In this document: positions 11,020-24,327 of the stretch, piece by piece | Numbering within the stretch: the first letter of the stretch is position 1 | How the letters are laid out: the number at the start of each line of letters is the position of its first letter | Source: Fistulifera solaris | Lineage: Eukaryota; Bacillariophyta; Bacillariophyceae; Naviculales; Stauroneidaceae | NCBI GenBank assembly: GCA_030295235.1 | Contig: AP026172.1 | Coordinates: forward strand, 248,001-312,000 | DNA: 64,000 bases | Direction: 5' to 3' | The notes under the pieces: model-generated | Told to the model about the DNA's origin: nothing | The model's input: only the letters and a program-made list of their open reading frames with translations | The model's database searches: none | Position numbers and translations under genes: made by a program

Positions 11020-11909
11020 CTACCCTGCACTACCTTGCGAATGTATTGACCTAGATGCTTGAACGTTCTCATCATGCTGTGGAGGCGAAGGATACTGGTT
11101 ACCAGGCGGAGGATGAAAAAGGGCTGGTGACCCCCGCTCATCCAGTTTGGTCCGTTGGGATAAGAAGGTCCGTAATTTCGGTGCATATGAGGAGGCATGT
11201 GATTGGGGGGACTTGCGTAATAACCTCGATAATCGGGTGGAGGATGACCTTGGTGATAAGGCATCGCTGGAGGACCCAGCGATGGTGGTGATTGATGGGA
11301 GTAATACGGTTGATGAGGAAAGGGCGCACTTGTCCTTGCTGCCGTTTCTGATGGGCTGTTTGTCGTGCCACTTCCGTGATCGTTGTCGACTGGTGTTAAC
11401 GTTGGGACCATCACGAGCACTTCCTGGAGATTATCAAACATCATGTGAGCCTAAAATTAGTGAAAGCGAAAACTTTGACATCATCTCTGACTCACTTTAT
11501 CGTCTTTTTCTTCTCCATTGTGATGAATTCTTCTAAGCTCCATGTTTTCGTTGTGTAACCTTCGAAGTACGTCTACACTTTTCCCTATCAGGTCCAGACG
11601 AGTCGATCCAGCGTTATCGACCGTATCTAGATCAACAGCATCTCCGACTGATTTCCTTCTTCGCTTTTGCTGACGATATGACATTGATTCGGACGATTCT
11701 TCCGGATCTATCAAGGATAAGATCGCCGCTAATTCGTCAAATGCGTTGGCTAAATCCGATCGGCGTTGTCTCTCGCGCTGTCGCTTTCGTTCCGATTTAG
11801 TCGCCTCATCTCCACCCGCAAGATCAGCATCCAGATCTTCTCCCGAAAAACCAGTCTCTCTTGCGTTGTCCATTGAATAATTACAACATTGCATTCCCAA
11901 GTTTATCAT
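11020..11909 (-). CDS. bHLH transcription factor
   Basis: DNA-binding regulator on the minus strand, start ATG at 11909. The basic region and helix 1 read KSERKRQRERQRRSDLANAF, then a loop rich in Ser/Glu, and helix 2 reads TRLDLIGKSVDVLRRLHNEN. A 45-nt intron lies at 11451-11495, among the shortest here. The second exon encodes a Pro/His/Tyr-rich tail (NHMPPHMHRNYGPSYP). The frame breaks by one base at the A run 11116-11120 (one short): the corrected tail keeps its Pro/Gln/His composition (HPPPGNQYPSPPQHD) and stops at 11020-11022, about 281 residues. As given, the frame runs on to 10977 with unrelated composition. The gene is convergent with the bZIP gene. Confidence 0.8.
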
Positions 11910-12752
11910 TCACATGCTCTATATGTCAGCTTTTGGGTTGAATGAAATCGAAAATCCAGAGTTTCGTCTACTTTTTTAGTTTCTACCAGGTACCAGGTAC
12001 TGTTTAACAGAGAAATGAATTTGTTGGGGGCCGCTGACGGCCAATAGAGTGAGCATACTCTTTTCTATACAACAATCTCGCAAATCAAAACATTATGAAG
12101 GCCAAATGGCCTTTCGACGAAATATCTTGTCACTGCCAGCGCACGTACGACTGAAATAGTGTGAAAATGTTCGTGTCGGGTGAGCGAAAAAGCCTTGCAA
12201 CGCTATCAACGACACGTGCCTTTACTGATATTCGCTTGGCTTTTACTGGTACTGGTACCAGGTACATTATACTTTGTATCGAGCATCGAGCATCGAGCAC
12301 CGATAGCGCTCTTGTTGAAGACGCTAGAGTTAAGGTTGACGGATAATTACTTGCACCTTGCACCTTGATCGCACGTTTCGATCTGCGATAAACGTGCGAA
12401 ATAGATTGTGTACCACGCACCCTAAGTATCAATGACTTTCTTATAGTAAAATCCATCCTTTTTCGAGGAGACACATTGAGTAGATCTTTCTCAGTACTCC
12501 AACATCATAGTATCCTTCCGAGCGATCCAACTTACTGGACGCTTCTGGTTAACAAACGCTTGCTCTTGGACGGTAGGCAGTTTTCTTATTACACCTCACA
12601 AAACATTGGCGAGGATCAATAAAAGTCACAATTAAGAAACCAGACGTTGCGATGCAATCGGAGAATGATGCGTTTCAGCCTTGTCCCTGGGGCGATATTC
12701 GCTGACTGGGAACACAATTGCAAGAAAACGATCTGTCTACAAGGAAGCGAGC
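11910..12752. other. Intergenic spacer with GGTACC palindromes
   Basis: Divergent spacer between the bHLH gene and the secreted Pro-Val protein. It has GGTACC-centred repeats at 11984-12000 and 12245-12265, a triple GAGCATC-like repeat near 12277-12300 and a short CTTGCAC repeat near 12352. An open frame at 12130-12474 (-) shows no family features. Confidence 0.55.
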
Positions 12753-15671
<2,919 letters not shown>

Positions 15672-16344
15672 GACAATTAATATTATTTAGTCATAGTTAT
15701 TACGTTTGAAGCCGAATTTGTGATTATTTTTAAATTAAAAGCCGGCTAGGGACTCGGAAAACCATTGTCGTTTTTTATCCATGAGAAATTATTAGTACAA
15801 ATATCGTCTTGGACGTCAACTAACTTACAAAAGAAACCAAATTGTCGTTTAACGGGTATCCTACTATCTAACGAGACTTTCTAGAGGGGCTTGCATGCCT
15901 CCCGGGAATCTAAATACAGCTCGAGTTTTGGATCATTTGCAATCATTTCAACAAAATCGTTCAAATGCAGCATCACCAGGGCCCAAAAAGTACGAATATC
16001 GTTGCTGCTGCTGGGACATATAATTGGGCGTTGGTAGAACTGCCTATCAGTATCGTGTTAGTTCTGTTAAGATGCGTTCTCTCTCTCTCTCTCTCTAGAG
16101 CCTCTATTTGTTGCCTTGACCTCGCATCATTGTGTCCGAGTTTTCATGACTGGATTTTTCATTAGTCATGAGTTATCTTGAGCCGCCTCTCGCGCCTCGC
16201 ATCCGCACTCGCATCGCATCTCGCATCGCCATCATCCTCAATCACTCGCCACCTCTTTTTTTTAATAACGTGTCATCGTCTTTGATCCTAATTATCTCTT
16301 TAATTACCGATCGATGTTTCAAACAAACTGAAAAAGGTGCTACA
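15672..16344. other. Intergenic spacer with CT microsatellite
   Basis: 3' flank of the secreted protein gene and 5' region of the inositol synthase fusion. A CT repeat lies at about 16078-16097, and a pyrimidine-rich leader with a T run follows at 16255-16263. No gene supported. Confidence 0.6.
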
Positions 16345-19300
16345 ATGAACTTTGAAACGAGCTCTACCGTGAGTAGTTCCGCTTTTTCCATGGCATCATC
16401 GAGCTTTCGCAGCCAGCCGACAACTTCTTCTCCACCGCAGTCGTTTAAGGACGCGAAACCGAAAACAACCGGGAGTGTCGGAATCATGCTAGTTGGAATA
16501 GGTGGATACAATGGGACTACTCTCTTAGCGGGTATTATGGCCCATCGCTTGAATATCACGTGGCGAGGACCTTTCGGAGATATACGGACTCCAAATTACA
16601 ACGGTTGCATCACGCAATTAAAGATGAAAGGCGGCGGTGTTGGCTACAAAGATCGCATCAAAGGACTCGCAGATGCTACAACTGCTGCCGTCGGTGGTTG
16701 GGTACGTCGTTTCTATCTTGCTTGCTTCGTTTGAAAAGTATTCTTTCTTTTTTGGGGGGGACCTCACAAAAATTGTGGCAGGATATTCGACCCACTAAAT
16801 GTGGAGATGCTCTTTTGGAACAACAAATATTGGATTATGATCTTGTGCGGCAAGTACAGGACGAGCTTAATAATATTAATATTTTCAAGGGGGCTTACGA
16901 CAGTCGCTTCATCGGTCCTTCGCAACACGCCACCGCGACACACATTCTCACCGAATTCGAGGCCCCGAACGCATCGGAAACCATAAAATGCATAAGAGCC
17001 GATATTCGATATTTTAAATGGAAAAATGGTGTAGTAGGACACACGACAGTCATTTGGAGTGCGAGCGTCGAACCCAACAGTGAATTGGTGGGAACGTGGA
17101 AAACGGTCGATGAATTGCTCATGGCGTTTGAACAAAGTGAATCCAAACGCGGTGGACCCATTCCGCCCAGTCTCATTTACGCTACCGCCGCTTTACTTGA
17201 AGGATGCTCTTTCATTAATGGTGGTTCACAGAACACATTGGGTTGTCCTGGTCTTATGGATTTGGCACGGCAGCAGCAAGGCGTTTATTGTCTGGGAACG
17301 GATTTCAAGGCGGGGCAGACAAAGTTCAAAACCGCGGCAGTGGAATATTTACGAACCATGGGATTGACTCCGTTAGTCATTGCCAGTTCGAATCATTTAG
17401 GCAATAATGACATGCGGAACTTGGCTTCGGCGCCGGATACTTCGAAAGCAAAACTGCGTGTCAAGCACGATATATTTGCTCCTTGGGAAGAAAACATTGA
17501 CCATAAAGTCAGTATCATGTACACGGAGCTTATCAATGATGAAAAACGAGACTTTGTCGAATATACCAGCGCTGGGTTCCTGGGACAGCTTCACACTATG
17601 GTGACTTACACACGGGCGTCGGATAGCGTTTTGTGCGTTCCTTTGATTCTTGACGGTGCAGTCTGGTGTGATTTCTTTTCTCGGTGCAGTTGGCCTTACG
17701 AAAAAGTCGCCAAGGCACTAGCGTATCTCTTTAAGGTACCCGAAGGCGCAGCGATGGGTGTCGATCCCGGATTTTTTGCGCAAATGCGAGAACTCGAAGC
17801 ACAAGTTATAGCAGCAAACGAGAGTCGCGGTTCCGGTAGAGACGCTGGTAAGCGGGTTCGGATCATTACAAATGAAAAGGCAAAGACGGAATGGTCGGTC
17901 CCTGAAGGAGGAGTTATTTGCGCCGGTCTCGCTTGCGTAGACATGCAACTAAACAACGCGACGGGGGGTGACGGCGGAGAAGGAATCGAGTCATTCCAAG
18001 GCGAAAAGAGTATTGGTGGTGGAAGTGTCAGTATGGCGTGCAAAACGCTCGCTCGTCTTTGTCACGGCGAAGCAGTAGATCCAGCACACGCTCCGCCTCG
18101 GGCAGTGTTGTCAAACATAGTTCCGATCTGTAAGATCGGTATGGATGGTACTGGAGACAAGTTGCTGAATTTGTTAGAAGCAACCGGTGAAACATGTCGG
18201 AATGTGAATGTGAGGCACTTGAAACACAATCGTGACCCTGAAGGCAGAACAGCTTTGTCTGTCTTGCCTATCTACCGTGACGGTCGACGCGGATGCTTCT
18301 TTGATGCGGCTTCGAACGTAACATTCTCAGCAATGGAAATCATTTCGGATCTCAAGTCTTTGAGGAATAGAGAAAATTCGTCATATGGTGCATTCCTCTT
18401 CGGCTATCCTCATTTACTCCCCAAACTTCAAGGTGAAGCACTAGCGCAAGTGCTAATTGAAGCTCGCAATGTTCTAGTGAACGGAGGAATATGCGCTGTC
18501 GATTTAAACGGTGTCCCTGAAGTCTTGTTCCAGCGAGACAAAAGAAGCGGTCTCCGCGCTGATATGAAAAGTGACCCCATTATCGGAGCTGCTTTGCAGC
18601 ACACAGACATACTTCACATGAATGTAAGTTATCATTTCACGAATACTTATGGCGTGCTACAAAGGAGAACCTGTACTCACGTGTGTTTGAATCACAGGAA
18701 GAAGAACTGTGTCTGCTTACCGGTTGTATATTGACAGGGAATACCGTACAGGACGACGGAACAATTCGAACAGCAGCCCGGTTATTTTTGGACGCAGGAG
18801 TAGGAATTGTTGTGGTGACCCGAGGTAAGCAGGGAAGCGTCGTATACTGCAATAGTAAACTGCGCTCCACTCTCCCGGCGTTGTGGGAGGGTCGCTCTGT
18901 AACCACACCTGCATCGGTGTTGGCGAGAGGGACGATTATTAACTCCAACGGAGCTGGAGATGCGTTTACTGCAGGATTCCTGTTGGCTGCTATGCTACGA
19001 CACACGGGTTTCGATGTAAAGAGTGACGCGGAAATTAGCAGTCCAGCGTCATCGTCGCGAGGAACTCCCACGAAAATTCCGGCAAAAAAGCAGTTGACTC
19101 CGTATGCCTTGTACATGCAAGAAAACTACCTTACTTTGAAAACGCAACTTCAAGGAGATAAGAAAGCAATATTTTCCAAGTGCCATGAATTATGGGAGAA
19201 TGAATCACCTGCTGTTAAGGCAATGTACGAACGTCGAGCCTCCGAGGAGAGGAATACAGCGAACCAACCCGAGGAAGTGAATTCTTCATTCGACTCCAAC

Positions 19301-19480
19301 CAAATGATGACCGACTCGAATAAAGATCGTACGTTATCATTGGAATCTGCCGCTACATTAGCCACTCTCATCGCCGCGCGCCACATTGATGTTTCCACTC
19401 GAGATGACTTGCATCTGGATTTGAACACATTACTCGAACATTGTCTCTTATTGCCCAACAATGGCCTTGAAGAGATTTAA
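16345..19480 (+). CDS. INO1: Inositol-3-phosphate synthase fused to PfkB-family sugar kinase with inserted HMG box
   Basis: Multidomain protein of 993 residues from three exons (16345-16701, 16782-18623, 18698-19480) with no frame break. Residues about 48-480 are myo-inositol-1-phosphate synthase, which turns glucose 6-phosphate into inositol 3-phosphate with NAD: the dinucleotide motif is GIGGYNG, and family blocks include SPxTxY-like [31 protein letters not shown] and SSNHLGNND. Residues about 495-830 are a PfkB kinase: [27 protein letters not shown], the N-x-x-E element in [12 protein letters not shown] at the second splice, and the catalytic loop [11 protein letters not shown]. Then comes an HMG-box-like helix set (about 862-920: [11 protein letters not shown] ... 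[18 protein letters not shown]), followed by a Ser/Ala-rich helix resembling the PfkB C-terminus. Plant PfkB proteins include a myo-inositol 3-kinase, so both enzymes could feed the same product; that is inference. The ATG at 16168 in the same frame is an alternative start. Confidence 0.9.
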
Positions 19481-19557
19481 CACAACAAGACACGATATTA
19501 CTTTTAACTGCTAAACTGATTTTTTTACTGCCGCCATTGTTCATTCTAAAATTAGCA

Positions 19558-20705
19558 CTACAATCCCGCAAAAGGATCGTCGTCCTGTTGTGACTGGGAA
19601 ATACTCGTACTGGCCGTATTACTACCGACAAATGGGTCAAAGCCGTTTTGAAATGGAGCTGCCGGTGCGGAAACTACGGCAAACGGATCATGATAAGGAG
19701 CTGGAACGGGAGCTGTTGTGAAATCCAGCAAATCATGACCTGCAAATGGATCTGACGGAGGTTGATGTGCTGGCGGGTACGTGGATAAAGGTGCCGCAGA
19801 AGTGGGTGGTGGTGGTGCCTGATACATGGGTTGTGGTGGCGCCGAATAGGCAATGGTTGCTGCAGAATTGGAATACAAGGATGGCTGTTGTGATACGGTT
19901 GCCGGATAGTTGTTGGGAGTTGATGATGATGGTGCTGTATTCGCCCACGGCATACCATTGTTATTCAATGGCGGCTGCAGCGGTGGCGGCGGCGATATTC
20001 GAGCTGGTTCTGTTCCTGCCGCACCCCAGGGAGGTACATCCGGATTAGCTGGCACTCCATTACTTTGTTCTGTAACACTTTCTCCACTCAATTCCGCCAA
20101 TTCCTTTTCTTTCTCGGTCCGTTTCCTTCGTATCTTTTCCACATCCCTTCGACAAATATCATAAAACGAGCGAATTTCTCGATCTGTCGGCAACCATTGT
20201 TGCGTATCTTCTAATTTTTCTAAATCGGCATACATTTTGACCCCAAATTCTTGTTTGTGTTTCGTGATTTGTCCTTGTACTATGCTCAATTCGGTGGTCA
20301 ATGCGACTTCTTTGCCCGCGTACGCGGTCGTTTTCCCCGCATTGGCCAATTTTTCTTGCCAATTGGTGGCGGGTGCACAAGAAGCGGCTTTTTGGACTCC
20401 CGTCAATTGTACTTTTGTTTCAATTTCCCAACTTTGATTTCGAGTGCGGCAATTTCCCGTTGTGCCGCAATGAAATGCGGTTGTATCGATGCCGTGAGCA
20501 AATCATCCGAACTGTAAAAACTGTGATGTTTCGCGAGCGGTGCCACATAATCATAGAGTTGTACACCAAACGCGTATTGTCGATTGGTCAGTTCGCGATC
20601 AATGAACATCAGATCTGCTTTGCATTTGGCTTGCATCGATGCTTGACCGGCTACTTGTCCAACGGCCGCGGCGCCTTTGATCACGGTCGACCAAAGAACG
20701 TCCAT
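19558..20705 (-). CDS. Coiled-coil protein with C-terminal DPF motifs (possible endocytic adaptor)
   Basis: Minus strand, ATG at 20705. The N-terminal half is helical and charged (residues about 60-220). The C-terminal half is Pro/Ser/Gln/Asn-rich and carries four DPF tripeptides (DPFAGH, DPFAVV, DPFVGS and a final DPFAGL). DPF motifs bind clathrin-adaptor appendage domains in known endocytic accessory proteins, so a role in vesicle formation is a reasonable inference, but I do not recognise the N-terminal domain. A one-base frame break lies at 20424-20429 (T or C run, one base short): adding it joins AALEIKVG to ETKVQLTGVQKAAS, about 382 residues. It is divergent from the acid phosphatase gene. 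Confidence 0.7.
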
Positions 20706-21249
20706 TCTGTGCTTGTGAAGAATTGCTGGTCCGTATCAATCAAGGGCTACAGATACAGATACGGCAGCAATACAGTACATGCCAAGTAAGCAAGCAAGCA
20801 AGAAAGAGTGCTTCTGTAGAATATAGATACAGAATGCTTTTTTTTTTGCTTTGCTGGTTGGTTGCAATGCCCGTTTCGGTGCCTATTGACAAGAAATCAA
20901 AATGCACCGCGTGCGCCATCCTGCAAATAATACAGTACTACCTACTACGTAGTACTTACGTGTATGTACTTTGTACGTGGGAAAATTCGCCTTGACGCAT
21001 TCGGTGTGTCGTTGGTGTTGGTGGTGTTGGTTGTTCTACTTCCGATAGGAATAAGTGTAGATTGCTTGTTTTCACGATTGTCGCGTATTTCAGTCATGAG
21101 ACGCAATCATAACCCAAAGAAACGACGAACGAACGAGCGACATCAACAACAAAACAAACAAGGCGACGACCAAAATTTTCGAATATCTATGATCTGCGAA
21201 TGATTATAAAAGTATAACGGTATTATCGTTTACGAAAAACGAAACAAAA
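20706..21249. promoter_or_regulatory. Divergent spacer between DPF protein and acid phosphatase
   Basis: About 540 bp between outward-facing starts. It contains an AAGC tetranucleotide run (about 20785-20805), a T9 run near 20837 and a GTAC-rich stretch at 20935-20980 (CTACTACGTAGTACTTACGT). No gene seen. Confidence 0.5.
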
Positions 21250-22875
21250 ATGAGAGTACTTTTAATCATAGTGGCCTTTGTAACGACGACGACGACGACG
21301 ACGACGACTCTTGCGGCAGCCCCGTACACGGCGTACCCAATCTATCCTCCGTACTGTTCGACGCCCACACAAATGCAACAACGTCGTATTCCACCATTAT
21401 TATTAGTAAAGGAAGGCTCGTACGGTGCCTCACAAATCAAACATGTCACGGCCATTATTCGACACGGTGCTCGGACACCGTGGGCTGGAAAATTGCCCTG
21501 TTGGTCCGATTATTACGATGATGCACATCCGCCGTGGAACTGTGAACTCCAAACCACGATCACACCCGAAGTGTCGGCCACGTGGTTTCGCAAACAATAC
21601 GACGCTCTCCAATCTCCCGAATTCAATTTGACGAATGAATTAAGCGGAGGAACCTGTCAATTGGGGCAATTGTTGGCAATGGGGGTCGTGCAAGAACTAT
21701 TGAACGGAGAACACTTGCGGGATGCCTACTTGGGTCACGAGGACAGTCGCATGCAATTATTATTCAGCCAAAATAATAAGAATAATAATCATAATCATAA
21801 TAAGCCGTGGGAATCCTTGTATTATCGAGCAGACGATGAACAACGGACGCTCATGTCGGGACGTGTCCTCTTGAAGGGATTGTTTGGCAATGAAGTGACA
21901 TCGTCATTGACGATTCCGATGCACACGGCCGATTATGAACGAGATATCGTCGGGGAAAACGAAAATGTGTGTCCGCGATTGACGCAACTACGGGAATTGT
22001 TTTATTTGACCGATGAATTCCGTCAATTCAATGCATCGGTTGAAGCCCAACAATTGCGCGACTTTCAACGACGTCAATTGCGTACAGATCACGACCTGGA
22101 ATTGGATTGTTTCATGACGACCATTTGTACGGATCGTATGTTACCCGATGCCATTAATGATTATGCCGGAGAAGATCAAACGGAAAGTATGTTTTTGCGT
22201 CTAGTCAACTTCTATATACGACAATATACCAGTTTTGCCATGGCCAATGATGCGGAATACAGCAAGTTGGCGATGGGTCCCTTGTGGGCGGAAATTATGG
22301 ACAATGTCGATCGTGTCATTGCGGAGAACGACGACACATACCCGCGCTTGGCGCTCTTCAGTGGACACGATACCACCATTATTGGTCTCCTCGCGAGTTT
22401 ATCGAAAGTATACGATGGCTCGTGGCCTCCGTACGCTAGTAAATTGTTGTTGGAAATTCACGAGATTGATCTGGATGGTCGAAAAGATAAATCATTGTAC
22501 ACGACAGGATATGGTTTTCGATTGATTTACAATGGTCAAGTGTTAACTGACAAAGTGGAAGGATGCCCCAAAGACGCTCACATTTGTGATGTCGCCATAT
22601 TGAAACGTCATTTGAATTTCCCGTTGCGGGATCGCGATTGCTCACTGTTGGATATTCCGACGACCGCATCATCATCTTCTTCATCATCGGAGAGTGGTAT
22701 GGCTCAAGTCTTTGATTTGTTTCTGTCACCATCAGGCTTTGGAGTCTTTGTGGTCGTTGTGTTGAGTAGTATGGCCGTAGGCAGTGTCCTCATGTTTGTG
22801 TTGTTATCGAAACTGCAACCTCAATTGATTCATCGAAGATCGTACGGAGCGGCCTCTCAAGAAAATCCTGAGTAG
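21250..22875 (+). CDS. Histidine acid phosphatase, membrane-anchored
   Basis: Branch 2 histidine phosphatase that hydrolyses phosphomonoesters through a phosphohistidine. 541 residues, single exon. The signal peptide (MRVLLIIVAFV) runs into a Thr run encoded by an ACG repeat. The catalytic RHGARTP lies at about residues 74-80 and the proton-donor motif SGHDTT at about 373-378, as the family requires. A C-terminal hydrophobic helix (GVFVVVVLSSMAVGSVLMFV) and a short basic tail make it a type I membrane protein with the enzyme facing the lumen or outside. An Asn/Lys/His low-complexity insert (about 21773-21804) is encoded by an AAT repeat. The substrate is unknown; relatives include lysosomal-type acid phosphatases and phosphoxylose phosphatase. 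No frame break. Confidence 0.92.
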   Translation: MRVLLIIVAFVTTTTTTTTTLAAAPYTAYPIYPPYCSTPTQMQQRRIPPLLLVKEGSYGASQIKHVTAIIRHGARTPWAGKLPCWSDYYDDAHPPWNCELQTTITPEVSATWFRKQYDALQSPEFNLTNELSGGTCQLGQLLAMGVVQELLNGEHLRDAYLGHEDSRMQLLFSQNNKNNNHNHNKPWESLYYRADDEQRTLMSGRVLLKGLFGNEVTSSLTIPMHTADYERDIVGENENVCPRLTQLRELFYLTDEFRQFNASVEAQQLRDFQRRQLRTDHDLELDCFMTTICTDRMLPDAINDYAGEDQTESMFLRLVNFYIRQYTSFAMANDAEYSKLAMGPLWAEIMDNVDRVIAENDDTYPRLALFSGHDTTIIGLLASLSKVYDGSWPPYASKLLLEIHEIDLDGRKDKSLYTTGYGFRLIYNGQVLTDKVEGCPKDAHICDVAILKRHLNFPLRDRDCSLLDIPTTASSSSSSSESGMAQVFDLFLSPSGFGVFVVVVLSSMAVGSVLMFVLLSKLQPQLIHRRSYGAASQENPE

Positions 22876-22979
22876 ATAGACCGTCGTACGGGTAAAAAAA
22901 AAGAAATAGTATTTTAACATTGAATCAAATATATTACGTAATCGTTATTCCCAAACAACAAAGGACACAATCAATGAAT

Positions 22980-23657
22980 TCATCGACGCGCAAATTCGAG
23001 TTCTTCTTCCTCATCCAATAATCCCCGTCGTTCCGCGGCTGGCGTCACATCGTCCTCCTCGGATCGTGCTCCATTCTTGTTGAAACGTGACGCCAGCATC
23101 CGGAATTGGGAGGTAACATTTTCACCGAATTCATTGAGATGTTTTTGCACTGATTGCAAATTTTGTTGCAAGACGGGTCCAATGGGAGGTGCTGCCGTTC
23201 TCTGTTGAGTAGGGGGGACTCTCCGCGGGGCCGAAGTGCGACGTTCTCGTTGCTGTTGCTGATTTTCTTCTTGTTGCAAGCGACGCGCCAAGGCTTCATC
23301 ACTTTCGTAATCGGCCGGATTATAACCGGGAATGCGCAAAAGTCTTCGGGCAACAAGGTGGGTGTCCCACGGGCTCCACTACTATGACTGGTAGTACTTT
23401 CGGTTTGCGCCAATTGCCGCGCCAGTTCCGCATCCATGCGGGTCGTCGATTCGTCCGGATTCACACCGGCTTGCAACTGTTCCATCAACAGTTGCGGATT
23501 TTTGGTTGATGTGCCGCAAAATAAAATCGACCGTATTCTCCATATGACCTTTTTGAAAGCGTAGTACAGCATCGAGTGATTCACGGGTCCATGCGGACGA
23601 CGACTCGGAGAACATGGATTCGAGCGTCGACAATGCTTCTTCGTACGAGAGTGCCAT
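22980..23657 (-). CDS. CUE-domain protein
   Basis: Probable ubiquitin-binding protein. Minus strand, ATG at 23657. The N-terminus (YEEALSTLESMF ... MENTVDFILRH) has the three-helix CUE/UBA-like pattern. The rest is charged and Gln-rich (DYESDEALARRLQQEENQQQ), and another helical segment ends at FARR. The amphipathic ARQLAQ and ARRLQQEE elements resemble ubiquitin-interacting helices. Two one-base frame breaks occur: T run 23499-23503 (one long) and A run 23338-23341 (one short). Correcting both joins FILRHINQNPQLLMEQ and LLPEDFLRIPGYNPADYES in one frame of about 225 residues. The partner proteins are unknown. Confidence 0.75.
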
Positions 23658-24327
23658 TTTGGAGTGTAATGAGTAATGAGTAATGATTGATGTTCTTTCT
23701 CGTGCTACCTGGTAGTCAAAGAGAGATGAACCTTACTCCTTTACACAATTCTTGATTTCTGTAAGATGGTTTCGTTGCCTCGGATGTTCCGGAGAAGGTT
23801 TCTTTGATGATGATGATTCGTGCGGAAGGAATAGAAGATGAAAATGAAACACAGTGCGAAACAGATTTTCGCTGCTGCGGCTCGACCACGCCTGTTTCGT
23901 TTGTTCGTTTTGCTCGTTTGCAGCACGTCATCCTCATCGGTACAAGTACTTCTGTAGAAAACGTGGTAACTGAACAAGACTACAATAAGTCCTTCTTAGC
24001 TAGTACCGGAACGATTTCTGTGTCTTTGACATTCAATACTGTCTGACTGCCACCCGCCGATGAGAAGATCGTATCCTATATCTGCCGCGTTTTTGCGCGG
24101 GACGCGTCTCGCCCTCTTGCAAAATAATAAAATAAGGAGTAAATTAAAAAATATCTGTAACACAGTAAGCCAAACCAACAAAATCAACACAAAGCATTCA
24201 TTCTTATTATTATTTGTTGCTAACAGGTACCTGGTATCGCACGTTGAATGAAAAGCGAACTACAAAGACGACGGCTTCAATACAGTATTATTTTGTAACA
24301 ACCAACTAACTCAGCAAACGACCGCTC
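23658..24327. promoter_or_regulatory. Divergent spacer between CUE protein and EGF-domain gene
   Basis: About 670 bp between outward-facing starts. It holds a short TAATGAG repeat just upstream of the CUE start, the palindromes CTACCTGGTAG (about 23704-23715) and CAGGTACCTG (24225-24234), and no supportable gene. Confidence 0.5.

Noticed and set aside
10977-11060. Longer bHLH C-terminus down to 10977
   Set aside because: Past the A run at 11116 the given frame loses the Pro/His/Gln composition of the tail; the corrected frame keeps it and stops at 11020.
12130-12474. 114-codon minus-strand frame
   Set aside because: Basic, no recognisable motif, overlaps GGTACC and GAGCATC repeats.
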